A stretch of 64,000 bases of DNA from Amycolatopsis nigrescens CSC17Ta-90 (lineage in GTDB: Bacteria; Actinomycetota; Actinomycetes; Mycobacteriales; Pseudonocardiaceae): assembly GCF_000384315.1 (NCBI RefSeq), contig NZ_ARVW01000001.1, positions 7,361,001 through 7,425,000 of the forward strand, given 5' to 3'. Positions 38,029-46,346 of the stretch are shown one piece after another. The notes below the pieces were generated by a model, which was not told where the DNA came from, searched no databases, and saw only the letters and a program-made list of their open reading frames with translations. Positions within the stretch are counted from its first letter, which is position 1, and each line of letters begins with the position of its first letter. A program made the translations under genes and the position numbers.

Positions 38029-38669
38029 CCAGCGGTACCGGGCGCGAGCCCCAGCAGGAGCGCAGCCGGACCACCCGGCGGCGGCTGGTCGACGCGGCCG
38101 TGGAGTGCATCGCCGAGCTGGGCTGGAACGGCAGCACGGTGGCGGTGATCGCGGAACGGGCCGGGGTCTCCCGCGGTGCCGCCCAGCACCACTTCCGAAC
38201 CAGGGAGGACCTGGTGATCGCGGCGGTGGAGCACGTGGGGGAGGAGCGGATCGTCGAGCTGCGCCGCAAGGCCGGCGACCTGCCAGCGGGCAGCTCGCGG
38301 ATCGAGCCCGTGGTGGAGATGCTGCTGAACCTCTACGCCGGTCCGATGTTCCGTGCGGCGCTGCACCTGTGGGTGGCCGCGTCCACCGACGACGCGCTGC
38401 GCGCCACCCTGGCCCCGCTGGAGGCCAGGGTGGGCCGGGAGGCACACAGGGTGGCGCTCGAGTTACTGGGGGTCGACGAGTCGCATCCGGGTGTCCGCGA
38501 ACTGGTTCAGGCCACTCTCGATCTCGCCCGCGGGCTCGGCCTTGCCAACCTGCTGACCGACGATGCCAAGCGCCGCAAGCAAATAGTCCGTCAGTGGGCG
38601 CGGGTGCTGAAGCCGGTACTGCCCGTCGCGGTACCGGCCGGAACCGGACCTGAAGAACTAACGTCCTAA
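38025..38669 (+). CDS. TetR-family regulator of the catabolic operon
   Basis: A roughly 214-residue TetR regulator. The HTH reads STVAVIAERAGVSRGAAQHHFRTREDLVIAAVEHV, and the C-terminal domain (about 80-200) is helical with ligand-pocket character. In frame there is no ATG, and the nearest GTG (37977) lacks a ribosome site. CTG at 38025 has GGTGGAG five bases upstream and overlaps the SDR stop as CTGA, mirroring the ATGA overlaps of the operon, so a CTG start is my preferred reading. It is the likely ligand of the palindrome at 28750. Confidence 0.8.
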   Translation: MTSGTGREPQQERSRTTRRRLVDAAVECIAELGWNGSTVAVIAERAGVSRGAAQHHFRTREDLVIAAVEHVGEERIVELRRKAGDLPAGSSRIEPVVEMLLNLYAGPMFRAALHLWVAASTDDALRATLAPLEARVGREAHRVALELLGVDESHPGVRELVQATLDLARGLGLANLLTDDAKRRKQIVRQWARVLKPVLPVAVPAGTGPEELTS

Positions 38670-38746
38670 AACTCGATAACGCGACGAGGCCGCGCGACGA
38701 TAGCAGAGTGTAGTTGTGAAAGATTATTCGAGGGGGATGACCGACA

Positions 38747-39004
38747 ATGTCCGCTGGGGTGGAGCTGTCGCATCGGGCGATGGCGATGTTGAGGGCGGTG
38801 GCCGCGAGGCGCGCCGTGATGTCCTGTAGCTGCGAGCCGGACCTGTTCATCGACGGGTTCGCCTGCTGCGACCAGATGACCGCGCACGCGCTCGCGCGCA
38901 GTGGCTACATCCGGCCGGCCGAGCTGGCCACGGTCGGTGGCCGGGTGGCCGCCGAGCTGACCGAGGCCGGTCAGGCCGCGCTGAAGATCACCGCCGTCGC
39001 CTGA
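38747..39004 (+). CDS. Small cysteine-rich protein, unknown
   Basis: An 85-residue protein I do not recognise by name. It has two cysteine pairs, CSC in MSCSCEPDLF and CC in GFACCDQMT (residues 27, 29, 40, 41), which could bind a metal. The C-terminal half (HALARSGYIRPAELATVGGRVAAELTEAGQAAL) looks like the recognition helix and wing of a winged-helix fold, LTEAGxAAL being common in MarR-like proteins. GAGGGGG lies about ten bases before the ATG. The last 17 bases overlap the convergent winged-helix gene. A metal-responsive mini-regulator is one possibility. Confidence 0.55.
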   Translation: MSAGVELSHRAMAMLRAVAARRAVMSCSCEPDLFIDGFACCDQMTAHALARSGYIRPAELATVGGRVAAELTEAGQAALKITAVA

Positions 39005-40100
39005 GCCGTACTTCGTGGTGGGTTTCCGGCGCGGCGAATCGTAGCAACCGCGCCCCCTCCGCGGTCAGCGCTGCGGTGTCCTTTTTGGACAGTTCGGCGA
39101 ACGGTTCGACGCGCAGGGTGGCCGCACCCGACGAGCGTTCGATCTTCCAGATACCCCGCACCGTCCCGTTCACCAGGATGGTCGCCTTGATGATGCCGTT
39201 CACGGTGAACACCTGCTTGCGGGCTTCTTCGGAGATCACCCGGGTGCGGTCGGCGTGCGCGAGCAGCAGGTTGTCGAATTCCGGCAAGAACCGGACCGGA
39301 GCGGGCACGCCGGGGTCGGGCCGGGGTGCTTCCGGCAGGTCGAACAACTCCCGGCCGCGCTCGTCCGCGAACACGCGCAGCCGCGGCCGCAGCCGCTCGA
39401 ACACCTCGCCCAGCCCGGTCAGCCCGCTCCACTGCTGCGCGTCCGCCGTACTGGCAGGGCCGAACGCGGCCAGATAGCGGAGCACCAGCTCCTCCGGCGC
39501 GGTCTGCCGTTCCAGCGGCGTGCCGAGCCAGCGCTGCGCGGTGGTGGACCTGGCCTGCCCGCTCTTGCCCCAGATCCCGCGCGGCGGCACCTGCACCAGC
39601 GCGAGCAGCCCGCGCGCGTGCCTGGCCAGCGCGTCCGCCGGGCGGTCCGGGAACCGCGCCCGGAGCGCTTCGCCGAGCTCGGTGTTGGTGAGCGGCCGTT
39701 CGGTCAGCAGCTCGGTGGCCGCCGCCAGTACCGCCGGGATATCCGCTCCGGCCATCGTGCGGCCCAGCGGGGTGGACATCAGGCCCTTGGCCACCGCGGG
39801 GCCCAGCAGCTCCCGGAACCGCACGCAGTCTTCGGCGGTGACCAGGTGCACGGTGGAGCGCATCATCGCGAGCCGGACCACTCGCCGGTCGTCCAGTGGC
39901 CCGGCCAGCTCGTCGGGCTGGAAGTCCTTCAACCGCGTCCACAGCCCGAAGTAGGGCGGGAACGGGGCCTGAGCCTGTAGCCCGGCCAACCGCTCGACGG
40001 CCAGCACGGCCGGCATTTCGTGCCGCTTCAGCAGCAGCTGCCTTGCCAGCAGCGCGCGGTTGAGCGCCCGGTCGCCGAGCACCGCAGGGGAACTGTCCAT
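38988..40100 (-). CDS. Winged-helix DNA-binding protein (HTH_42, AlkZ/YcaQ-like)
   Basis: A 370-residue protein of the winged-helix family related to AlkZ/YcaQ DNA glycosylases. RALLARQLLLKRHEMPAVLAVERLAGLQAQAPFPPYFGLWTRL is the typical N-terminal segment, where AlkZ enzymes carry the catalytic QxQ/QxD; the QAQ here (near residue 42) matches. MMRSTVHLVTAEDCVRFR and RFLPEFDNLLLAHADRTRV follow as in the family. AlkZ-type enzymes unhook interstrand crosslinks and often protect antibiotic producers. ATG 40100 starts similarity. Glycosylase activity is plausible but not shown; many members are annotated only as DNA-binding. Confidence 0.75.
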   Translation of the reverse strand: MDSSPAVLGDRALNRALLARQLLLKRHEMPAVLAVERLAGLQAQAPFPPYFGLWTRLKDFQPDELAGPLDDRRVVRLAMMRSTVHLVTAEDCVRFRELLGPAVAKGLMSTPLGRTMAGADIPAVLAAATELLTERPLTNTELGEALRARFPDRPADALARHARGLLALVQVPPRGIWGKSGQARSTTAQRWLGTPLERQTAPEELVLRYLAAFGPASTADAQQWSGLTGLGEVFERLRPRLRVFADERGRELFDLPEAPRPDPGVPAPVRFLPEFDNLLLAHADRTRVISEEARKQVFTVNGIIKATILVNGTVRGIWKIERSSGAATLRVEPFAELSKKDTAALTAEGARLLRFAAPETHHEVRLRRRR

Positions 40101-40113
40101 ACCGGAACGATAC

Positions 40114-40842
40114 TCAGCCGGACGGACTTTTCCCTTGCGCCGCAAAGATGTGCCGCCAGTGCTCGGCGGCCTGTGCCATATCGCGGCCGACCAGGGTGAA
40201 GAACTCGCCCATCTGCCGGAGCCTGGTGCCGGCCGGGGTGCCGGCGCCGAGCACCTCGGCGCCAAGCTTGGCGGACGCCGCCCACGTCTCGCAGATCTGG
40301 ACCTCCCGCGCGCACGCCCGGTACCAGACGTCGTCGTCGATGACGTACCGTTCGCGTCGCCGCCGGGGGTCGCGTTCGCGGCGCACCAGGCCCAGCTGCC
40401 CGAGATAGCCGACGGCCTTGGAGATCGAGGCCGGGCTGACCTCCAGCCGCTGCACCAGCTCGGCCGCGGTGAGCTCGCCGGCGTCGCTGGTCATCAGGCA
40501 GGAGAGCACCCTGGCCATCATCGGCGGCAGCCCCGTCCGCGACATGGTCTCGGTGAACTGCCGCTCGAAGTCGCGCACCGCCTCGCGATCACGCCCGTAC
40601 GCGTCGGGAGTGCTGGTCGCTCGCGGGGGCCGCACCGGCTTGCGCCGCCGGGCGCGGCCCTCGGTCGCGCGGTGCGCCTGATCCGCCCGGTAGGCGTGCC
40701 TGCCGCCGTTGTGGAGCACCTCGCGGCTGATGGTCGACGTCGGGCGGTCCAGCCGCCTGGCGATCTCGGCGTACTGAAGTCCTTCGGCCAGGCCCGCGGC
40801 GATCTGCCCGCGGTCCTCGTGGTTCAGGCGGCCTCCCGGCAT
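40114..40842 (-). CDS. GbsR/MarR-type regulator with N-terminal HTH_38-like domain
   Basis: A 242-residue regulator built of two DNA-binding parts. Residues about 8-45 (HEDRGQIAAGLAEGLQYAEIARRLDRPTSTISREV) form an HTH of the type also found at the start of IS30 transposases. Residues 75-200 form a MarR/GbsR winged helix (MARVLSCLMTSDAGELTAAELVQRLEVSPASISKAVGYL). ATG 40842 follows AAAGGGGCGGG. No transposase catalytic domain is present. It is divergent from a P450 gene across a region with repeated CATTGCAA words, which it probably binds. Confidence 0.82.
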   Translation of the reverse strand: MPGGRLNHEDRGQIAAGLAEGLQYAEIARRLDRPTSTISREVLHNGGRHAYRADQAHRATEGRARRRKPVRPPRATSTPDAYGRDREAVRDFERQFTETMSRTGLPPMMARVLSCLMTSDAGELTAAELVQRLEVSPASISKAVGYLGQLGLVRRERDPRRRRERYVIDDDVWYRACAREVQICETWAASAKLGAEVLGAGTPAGTRLRQMGEFFTLVGRDMAQAAEHWRHIFAAQGKSPSG

Positions 40843-40901
40843 CCGTACCCGCCCCTTTCGTTCGCTGCTCGTCGGAGCACAGTGTGCGTTCAGCGGCAGC
40901 A

Positions 40902-40971
40902 CATTGCAACAATGGCGCCGTTTCGACCATTGCATTCGCGGGCAGATTCATTGCAACGAAGCTGCAAAATG
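40902..40971. promoter_or_regulatory. Repeated CATTGCAA operator-like sites
   Basis: Three sites lie in the divergent promoter region: CATTGCAACAATG (40902-40914), a perfect palindrome with a three-base centre; CATTGCATT (40928-40936); and TTGCA-n7-TGCAA (40951-40967). All share the TTGCA word. The adjacent GbsR/MarR regulator is the likely binder. Confidence 0.5.
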
Positions 40972-41091
40972 CCGTATTAACAAGAGGAAATGTGCGCAGC
41001 GATAGTTGCTCGTGTATAAAACGCAACGTAGCCTTCGTTATTAGATAAAGGTTTGCCGAGGCTGATCACGCCCGGCCGGAAGGAACCCGAG

Positions 41092-42294
41092 ATGACCAAG
41101 TCCCACCCCGCGGTATCACTGCCGACCACGCGTACCCCGGGCTGCCCGTTCGATCCGCCCCCGGAGCTGGCCGGGCTGCGCGCGGAAGATCCGATCGTCC
41201 GGCTGAACTACCCGGACGGGCACGTCGGCTGGTTGGTGACCGGGCACGAGCAGGCCCGCGCGGTACTGGCCGACCCGAGGTTCAGTGCGCGGGCCGAGCT
41301 GATGCACCTGCCGACCGCCGGCGCGGCGGTCACCGGAAAGCCGCAGCCGGCGCCGCCGGGGGTCTTCGTGCAGACCGACCCGCCCGAGCACACCCGTTAC
41401 CGGCGCCTGCTCACCGGCCAGTTCACCGTCCGGCGGATGCGCCTGCTCACCGCGCGGATCGAGGAGATCACCGCCGAGCACCTGGACGCGATGCAGCGCC
41501 ACGGCCCGTCGGTGGACCTTGTCCAGGCGTTCGCGATGCCCATTCCGGCGCTGGTGATCTGCGAACTGCTCGGCGTGCCCTACGCCGATCGGGAAAGGTT
41601 CCAGCGGTACGCGACCGTGTTGGCCGGCCAGGGTTCGCCGGAGGAGGTGTACGCCGCCTACACCGCGATCCAGGAGTTCCTGCGCGAGCTGATCGCGGCC
41701 AAGCGCGCCGAGCCCACCGACGACCTGCTTAGCGGTCTGCTGGCCAGCGACCTCACCGACGAAGAGCTGTCCAACGTCGGCTTCACGCTGCTCGGCGCCG
41801 GGCTCGACACCACCGCGAACATGCTGGCACTGGGCGCTTTCGCGCTACTTCGCCATCCCGACCAGCTCGCCTTACTGCGCGCGGACCGCGATCTGGCCGA
41901 GCAGGCCACCGAGGAGCTGCTGCGGTACCTGAGCATCATCCCGTTCACTGTCCGGATCGCGCTGGCCGACCTGGAACTGGACGGCCACCGGATCAGCGCC
42001 GGTGACGCGGTCACCGTCTCGGTCCCGGCGGCCAACCGCGACCCGGAGCGCTTCCCCGACCCCGACACCCTCGACCTGCGCCGGCCGACCGCCGGGCATG
42101 TGGCCTTCGGGCACGGCATTCACCAGTGCCTCGGCCAGCAGCTGGCCAGGGTCGAGATGCAGGTGGGCTATCCGGCGCTGTTCGAGCGCTTCCCGACGCT
42201 GCGCCTCGCCGTGCCGCCGGAAGAGGTGCCGACGCGCGAGGACCTGCTCATCTACGGGGTGCACTCGCTCCCCGTCACCTGGAACGCGACCTAG
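41092..42294 (+). CDS. Cytochrome P450 (CYP105/107-like)
   Basis: A 400-residue soluble bacterial P450. GAGLDTTANMLALG is the I-helix with the conserved Thr (LDTT instead of HETT), EELLRYL is the ExxR motif, RRPTAGHVAFGHGIHQCLGQQLAR is the heme loop with Cys. Length and motif spelling match CYP105/CYP107-type enzymes that oxidise secondary metabolites or xenobiotics. ATG 41092 follows GGAAGGA by seven bases. No ferredoxin gene follows. The GbsR/MarR regulator divergent to it and the repeated TTGCA sites suggest ligand-induced expression. Confidence 0.9.
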   Translation: MTKSHPAVSLPTTRTPGCPFDPPPELAGLRAEDPIVRLNYPDGHVGWLVTGHEQARAVLADPRFSARAELMHLPTAGAAVTGKPQPAPPGVFVQTDPPEHTRYRRLLTGQFTVRRMRLLTARIEEITAEHLDAMQRHGPSVDLVQAFAMPIPALVICELLGVPYADRERFQRYATVLAGQGSPEEVYAAYTAIQEFLRELIAAKRAEPTDDLLSGLLASDLTDEELSNVGFTLLGAGLDTTANMLALGAFALLRHPDQLALLRADRDLAEQATEELLRYLSIIPFTVRIALADLELDGHRISAGDAVTVSVPAANRDPERFPDPDTLDLRRPTAGHVAFGHGIHQCLGQQLARVEMQVGYPALFERFPTLRLAVPPEEVPTREDLLIYGVHSLPVTWNAT

Positions 42295-42322
42295 CCGACC
42301 GCCGGGACAGCGCCGCGCCCAA

Positions 42323-42377
42323 GTCCGTGAAGGGCACCTTGCCTGCCATCAAAGTAGGCAAGGTGCCCTTCACGGAC
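42323..42377. terminator. Long perfect inverted repeat between convergent genes
   Basis: Arms of 22 bp, 42323-42344 (GTCCGTGAAGGGCACCTT...) and 42356-42377, pair perfectly around an 11-base loop. It lies between the P450 and chitinase stops and probably terminates both. Longest exact stem of the set in this window. Confidence 0.75.
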
Positions 42378-42408
42378 AGTGCGGCAGGGGTGCGGCAGGG
42401 GTGGGGAG

Positions 42409-43368
42409 CTAGCCGGTGTAGGAGGCGACGATCTTGGTGAACTCCCAGGTGCCCTGCGGGATACCGCTGCAGTCGCTGGACGAGCCGCCGCAGTCGCGGT
42501 CGCGGTTGGTGGCCCAGAAGGTGAACCGGCCGAGGTGCTTGCCGGCCGCGTAGTCCTTGATGGCGGCGAAGTTGGCCCCGGTGACGGTCTCGCCGGTGTC
42601 GGTCTTGCCGTTCATCGAGGACAGCCCGGCGCGCCGGTACGCCTCGTCGTCGGACCAGCCGAAGGCGGCCTTGAGCCGTTGCTGCAGCCCGTCCACCGCG
42701 CTCTTGGTGGAGGCCACCATGTCACCGCCGGAGCCGAAGTTGAACGGCATCACCGACCAGACGTCCACCCCGGCGTCGAGCGCCTTGCCCTGGGTGATCA
42801 GCCGCTGGCCCCAGCTGTTCGGGCCGGACCGCGCGGTGGGCATGGTGATCACGGTCTTCACCGAGGGGTTCTTCTGCTTGACGATCTTCAGCGCGCCCAG
42901 CACCCGGTCCTGTACCGCGTTGTTCTCGAACTCCTGAGCTTCGATGTCGATGTCGATGGCCTTGAGCTGGTAGGCGTCGATCACCTTCTGGTACGCCGCG
43001 GCCAGCGCGGTCGGCGAGGAGCAGAACTGCCCGAGCTTGTTGCCGGACCAGCCGCCGAAGGAGGGGATCACCTCGCCGCCGGCGGCCCGGATGTTCTTGA
43101 TCAGGGTGGCGTCGGCGCCGGTCAGCTCGCGCTGGCCGTCCCACTTGGGATTGCAGGTGCCGTCGGACAGGATGAACGCCAGGGTGAACGCCTTGACGCC
43201 GCTGGCGGACATCACGCTGGTCGCGCTGGGCACGTTGCCCCACTGGTAGAGGTAGGGCGAAGCGGTCACCGGGTCCACCGCGGCGGCCTGGGCCGGTGCG
43301 GCCACGCTCGCCGATATGGCGAGGGCGGCGCCGGCCGCGACGGTCAGCAGTTGCCGGATACTTTTCAT
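42409..43368 (-). CDS. Secreted GH18 chitinase-like glycoside hydrolase
   Basis: A 319-residue exported family-18 hydrolase. Signal peptide 1-29 ends AQA-AA. The barrel shows SFGGWSG (SxGG motif) near 103 and KAIDIDIEAQEFE, in which Asp139, Asp141 and catalytic Glu143 make DxDxE; the first Asp of the fuller DxxDxDxE motif is replaced. No carbohydrate-binding domain is attached, so it is a bare catalytic domain. ATG 43368 has GGAGG four bases upstream. A DasR-like site about 105 bases upstream fits chitin/GlcNAc regulation. Confidence 0.88.
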   Translation of the reverse strand: MKSIRQLLTVAAGAALAISASVAAPAQAAAVDPVTASPYLYQWGNVPSATSVMSASGVKAFTLAFILSDGTCNPKWDGQRELTGADATLIKNIRAAGGEVIPSFGGWSGNKLGQFCSSPTALAAAYQKVIDAYQLKAIDIDIEAQEFENNAVQDRVLGALKIVKQKNPSVKTVITMPTARSGPNSWGQRLITQGKALDAGVDVWSVMPFNFGSGGDMVASTKSAVDGLQQRLKAAFGWSDDEAYRRAGLSSMNGKTDTGETVTGANFAAIKDYAAGKHLGRFTFWATNRDRDCGGSSSDCSGIPQGTWEFTKIVASYTG

Positions 43369-43473
43369 GGGTCCTCCAGGGGTGCGGACCCGCCGTGGCA
43401 GGCCCGCTGGAAGGAGCACCTCCGACGCCAGGGCGGCGGAATCAGCGAGGAGGGTGCTGTCGGCACCGGCCAC

Positions 43474-43489
43474 GGTGGACTAGACCAAT
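43474..43489 (-). promoter_or_regulatory. DasR-responsive-element-like site before chitinase
   Basis: On the minus strand ATTGGTCTAGTCCACC closely matches the dre consensus AGTGGTCTAGACCACT (13 of 16 as I recall it). TTGACA (43496-43501, minus) is a good -35 just upstream, so a bound regulator would cover the promoter. DasR controls chitinase genes in Streptomyces through this type of site. Confidence 0.6.
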
Positions 43490-43497
43490 TGTGCCTG

Positions 43498-44490
43498 TCA
43501 AGGAACTACCCCGTCCGGCCCAATACGATCGTGCTGCCCCACGGTGATCTCGTCGAGCTTGCCGCGCAGGTACTCCGAAGCCACGACCTCCGGATATCGC
43601 GTGCTGCCAAGGGGCGGTGCCAGCGAGTTGATGCGCGCGTCGTGGTCGGTCTCGTAGAAGAAGATCAGCGAGACCAGGTCCTCGTCCGGTGCGCTCGGGT
43701 CCGGCGGCAGCACGCGATGCCGGGTGGACCGCCAGCGGTCGCCAGTCCAACGGGCCATCAGGTCGCCGATGTTGACGGTGAACGCGGTCGGGTCGAAGGG
43801 CGCGTCCTCCCACCGGCCGTCACTGGTGCAGACCTGCAGCCCGCCGACCCCGGCCTGGCGGTCCAGCACGGTCACGGTGCCGAAGTCGGTGTGCGGGCCG
43901 ATCCGGAACTGCCCTGCCTCCGGCGTGCCGACCCGGCTCATCGGCGGATACCAGTTGATGTTGAAGGTGTAGGTGGGATGGCCGGTGTGCCGGGTGAAGA
44001 ACTCCGCCGGCAGGCCGAGCGCGGCGGCGAACACGGTCAGCAGTTGGTCCGACAGCGTGCGCATCCGGGACAGGTACTCGCGAGCGGTCGCGGCCAGCTC
44101 CGGCACCTCGTCCGGCCAGACGTTGGGCTGGAACCAGAACGCGTCCACCTCCGGGTCCCCGACCGCATCGTCCGCACCGACCGAATAGGACTCTTTGAGA
44201 TCCGGCGGGCTTTCGGTGCCCTCGGCGTAGGCGTTGGCCTCCACTCCGGGCGGCAGCCAGCCCCGTCCGCCGACGGTCACCGCGTACGCCGCCTTCGTGG
44301 CTTCCGGTAGCGCGAAGAACCGGCGCGCCAGCGCGCGGGTCCGGTCGCGCAGCTCGTCCGGCACGCCGTGCCCGGTGACCATCAGGAAGCCGGAGTCGCG
44401 CAGCGCGGTGTCCACTGCGGACGCGACCTGGTCGCGGTCGCGGCCGGTGCCGTGGAACCAGGGGGAGAGGTCGATCAGCGGAACCGGCAT
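43498..44490 (-). CDS. 2-oxoglutarate/Fe(II) oxygenase, isopenicillin-N-synthase-like
   Basis: A 330-residue oxygenase of the IPNS/2OG-Fe(II) superfamily. An N-terminal DIOX_N domain begins VPLIDLSPWFHG and contains GFLMVTGHGVP. The jelly-roll core has RIGPHTDFGTVTVL (iron ligands His and Asp) and RSTRHRVLPP (second His, with the 2OG-binding Arg expected after it). ATG 44490 follows AAAGGAG. Relatives hydroxylate or desaturate small molecules, including flavonoid-like and pyrimidine-pathway compounds. A nucleoside deaminase gene lies 14 bases upstream on the same strand, so a pyrimidine/purine-related role is thinkable but unproven. Confidence 0.85.
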   Translation of the reverse strand: MPVPLIDLSPWFHGTGRDRDQVASAVDTALRDSGFLMVTGHGVPDELRDRTRALARRFFALPEATKAAYAVTVGGRGWLPPGVEANAYAEGTESPPDLKESYSVGADDAVGDPEVDAFWFQPNVWPDEVPELAATAREYLSRMRTLSDQLLTVFAAALGLPAEFFTRHTGHPTYTFNINWYPPMSRVGTPEAGQFRIGPHTDFGTVTVLDRQAGVGGLQVCTSDGRWEDAPFDPTAFTVNIGDLMARWTGDRWRSTRHRVLPPDPSAPDEDLVSLIFFYETDHDARINSLAPPLGSTRYPEVVASEYLRGKLDEITVGQHDRIGPDGVVP

Positions 44491-44504
44491 GGCACTCCTT
44501 TTGG

Positions 44505-44966
44505 CTAGCTGTCCGCCTCGACGCCGATGTCCTCGAACCACAGTTCGGGATGCTCGGCGATGAACCTGGTCATCAGCGCGGTGCAGGTTGGGTCGTCGAG
44601 CACGGTGATCTCGACCCCGTGCTCGGCCAGCCAGTCGTGCCCGCCGTGGAAGGTGCTCGCTTCGCCGATCACCACCCGCGGGATGCCGAACTGGCGGACA
44701 AGGCCGCTGCAGTACCAGCAGGGGGACAGGGTGGTGACCATGATCGTGTCCCGGTAGTGCGGGCGGCGCCCTGCCGCCCGGAACGCCGAGGTTTCCGCGT
44801 GCATGGACGGGTCGCCGTCCTGCACTCGCCGGTTGTGCCCGCTGCCGAGCAGCTCACCGTCCACAGTGCACAGCGCGGCGCCGATCGGCACCCCGCCCGC
44901 CGCCTCGCCGAGCCGTGCCTGCTCGAGGGCGGGGGCGAGCAGCCGCCGCGGATCGATCGTGCTCAT
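44505..44966 (-). CDS. Nucleoside/cytosine deaminase
   Basis: A 153-residue zinc deaminase of the CMP/dCMP-type fold. HAE at 56-58 gives the zinc His and catalytic Glu, and PCWYC at 82-86 gives the two zinc cysteines, the signature of cytosine, guanine and tRNA-adenosine deaminases. The C-terminal half contains FHGGHDWLAEHG, matching yeast-type cytosine deaminase (FCY1-like) more than TadA. It is cytosolic and probably salvages cytosine or related bases. The MHS transporter upstream ends only four bases away, suggesting uptake and deamination in one operon with the oxygenase. Confidence 0.85.
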   Translation of the reverse strand: MSTIDPRRLLAPALEQARLGEAAGGVPIGAALCTVDGELLGSGHNRRVQDGDPSMHAETSAFRAAGRRPHYRDTIMVTTLSPCWYCSGLVRQFGIPRVVIGEASTFHGGHDWLAEHGVEITVLDDPTCTALMTRFIAEHPELWFEDIGVEADS

Positions 44967-44970
44967 CCAC

Positions 44971-46305
44971 CTACTCTCGCGGGGTGGCCGCGTCCTTGGC
45001 AAGCGGCTTCGTGGCACTGGCTCGCTTGGCGAGCACCGCGATCGAAGCCAGCGCGACGATCGCGAGCAGCATGATGTACCCGGAGACGGCCATCGAAGTG
45101 CCGGTCGACTCCAGCAGCAGCACCATGATGAACGGGGCCAGCCCCCCACCGACCACCGCGCTGAGCTGGTAGCCCAGCGACGCCCCGGTGTAGCGCATCT
45201 TCGGGGTGAACAACTCCGCGAACAAGGCGGCCTGCGGGCCGTACATGATGCTGAGGAACACGCTGCCCACGAACGAGCCGATCGCCAGCGCCACCAGCGA
45301 TTTGGTGTCGATCAGCAGGAACATCGGCACCGCCCAGAGCAGCAGCCCGACCGCGCCAGCCGCGTAGATCCGGATCCGGCCGATCCGGTCGGACAGCGCC
45401 GCAGCGAGCGGGATGATCGCCAGCTGGGTGCAGCTGACCAGCAGCGTGGTGGCCAGCACAGGGCCGCGGGCCATGCCGAGGTGGCGCGTGGTGTAGTCCA
45501 GGGTGCCGGTGATCAGGATGTAGAAGGTGGCGGTGTTGACCGCGAACGACCCGCCGGCCAGCAGCACCGTGCCAAGGTGGCCGCGCAGGATCAGCCGGAG
45601 CGGCGACGTCGCGCGCCCGCTCTGTTCGGCCGCGAACTTGGCCTCCGCCTGGCGGAACTCCGGGGTCTCCTCGACCCGGGTGTGGATGAACCAGGCCAGC
45701 ACCAGCACCAGCACCCCGATCAGGAACGGGATCCGCCAGCCCCAGGACAGGAAGTCCGCCGGCGGCGCGGCCTGCTCGGCGAGCAGGAACACCGAGTTCG
45801 CCAGCACCACCCCGATCGGCACGCCCAGCTGCACCATGCTGCCGTAGAGCCCGCGCTTGCCCGGCGGTGCGTATTCGGTGGCCATCAGCATCGCCCCGCC
45901 CCACTGGGCGCCGACCGCCATGCCCTGCACCAGCCGCAGCAGCACCAGCAGGATCGGCGCCGCGATGCCGATCGAGGCGTAGGAGGGCAGCAGCCCGATG
46001 CCGGTGGTGGCGACCCCCATGATCGCCACCGCGGCGACCAGCATCGGCTTGCGGCCGTACCGGTCGCCGAGGTGGCCGGCGACGATGCCGCCCAGCGGCC
46101 TGGCCAGGAAGCCCACCGCGAAGGTGGCGAACGAGGCGAGTACGCCGGCGACCGGGTTGGCCGCCGGGAAGAAGGTCTTGCCGAACACCAGCGCGGCGGC
46201 GATGCCGAAGACGAAGTAGTCGTACCACTCGACCGCGGAGGCGAGTGCGGCCGCGGTGGCGGCCCGTTTGCGTTGCCGGTTGGAAGTGGTGGAAGCGTCG
46301 TTCAT
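44971..46305 (-). CDS. MFS transporter, metabolite:H+ symporter (MHS) type
   Basis: A 444-residue, 12-helix MFS permease. It opens with ALASAVEWYDYFVFGIAAALVFGKTFFP and has GHLGDRYGRKPML between helices 2 and 3, both typical of the MHS branch (KgtP, ProP, ShiA). These take up dicarboxylates, aromatic acids, betaines or nucleobase-like compounds with protons. ATG 46305 is used, with GGAGG ten bases upstream; ATG 46326 is in frame. Upstream a good promoter (TTGACC, 17 bases, TAACTT) overlaps operator half-sites. It leads an apparent operon with the deaminase and oxygenase. Confidence 0.87.
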   Translation of the reverse strand: MNDASTTSNRQRKRAATAAALASAVEWYDYFVFGIAAALVFGKTFFPAANPVAGVLASFATFAVGFLARPLGGIVAGHLGDRYGRKPMLVAAVAIMGVATTGIGLLPSYASIGIAAPILLVLLRLVQGMAVGAQWGGAMLMATEYAPPGKRGLYGSMVQLGVPIGVVLANSVFLLAEQAAPPADFLSWGWRIPFLIGVLVLVLAWFIHTRVEETPEFRQAEAKFAAEQSGRATSPLRLILRGHLGTVLLAGGSFAVNTATFYILITGTLDYTTRHLGMARGPVLATTLLVSCTQLAIIPLAAALSDRIGRIRIYAAGAVGLLLWAVPMFLLIDTKSLVALAIGSFVGSVFLSIMYGPQAALFAELFTPKMRYTGASLGYQLSAVVGGGLAPFIMVLLLESTGTSMAVSGYIMLLAIVALASIAVLAKRASATKPLAKDAATPRE

Positions 46306-46346
46306 GGCGTTTCTACCTCCGGTCACTGCGGGCTAGAAGTCCGCCG

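Noticed and set aside
40740..40842. IS30-like helix-turn-helix considered as transposase remnant
   Set aside because: The protein continues into a full MarR/GbsR domain; no DDE catalytic region, no terminal inverted repeats.
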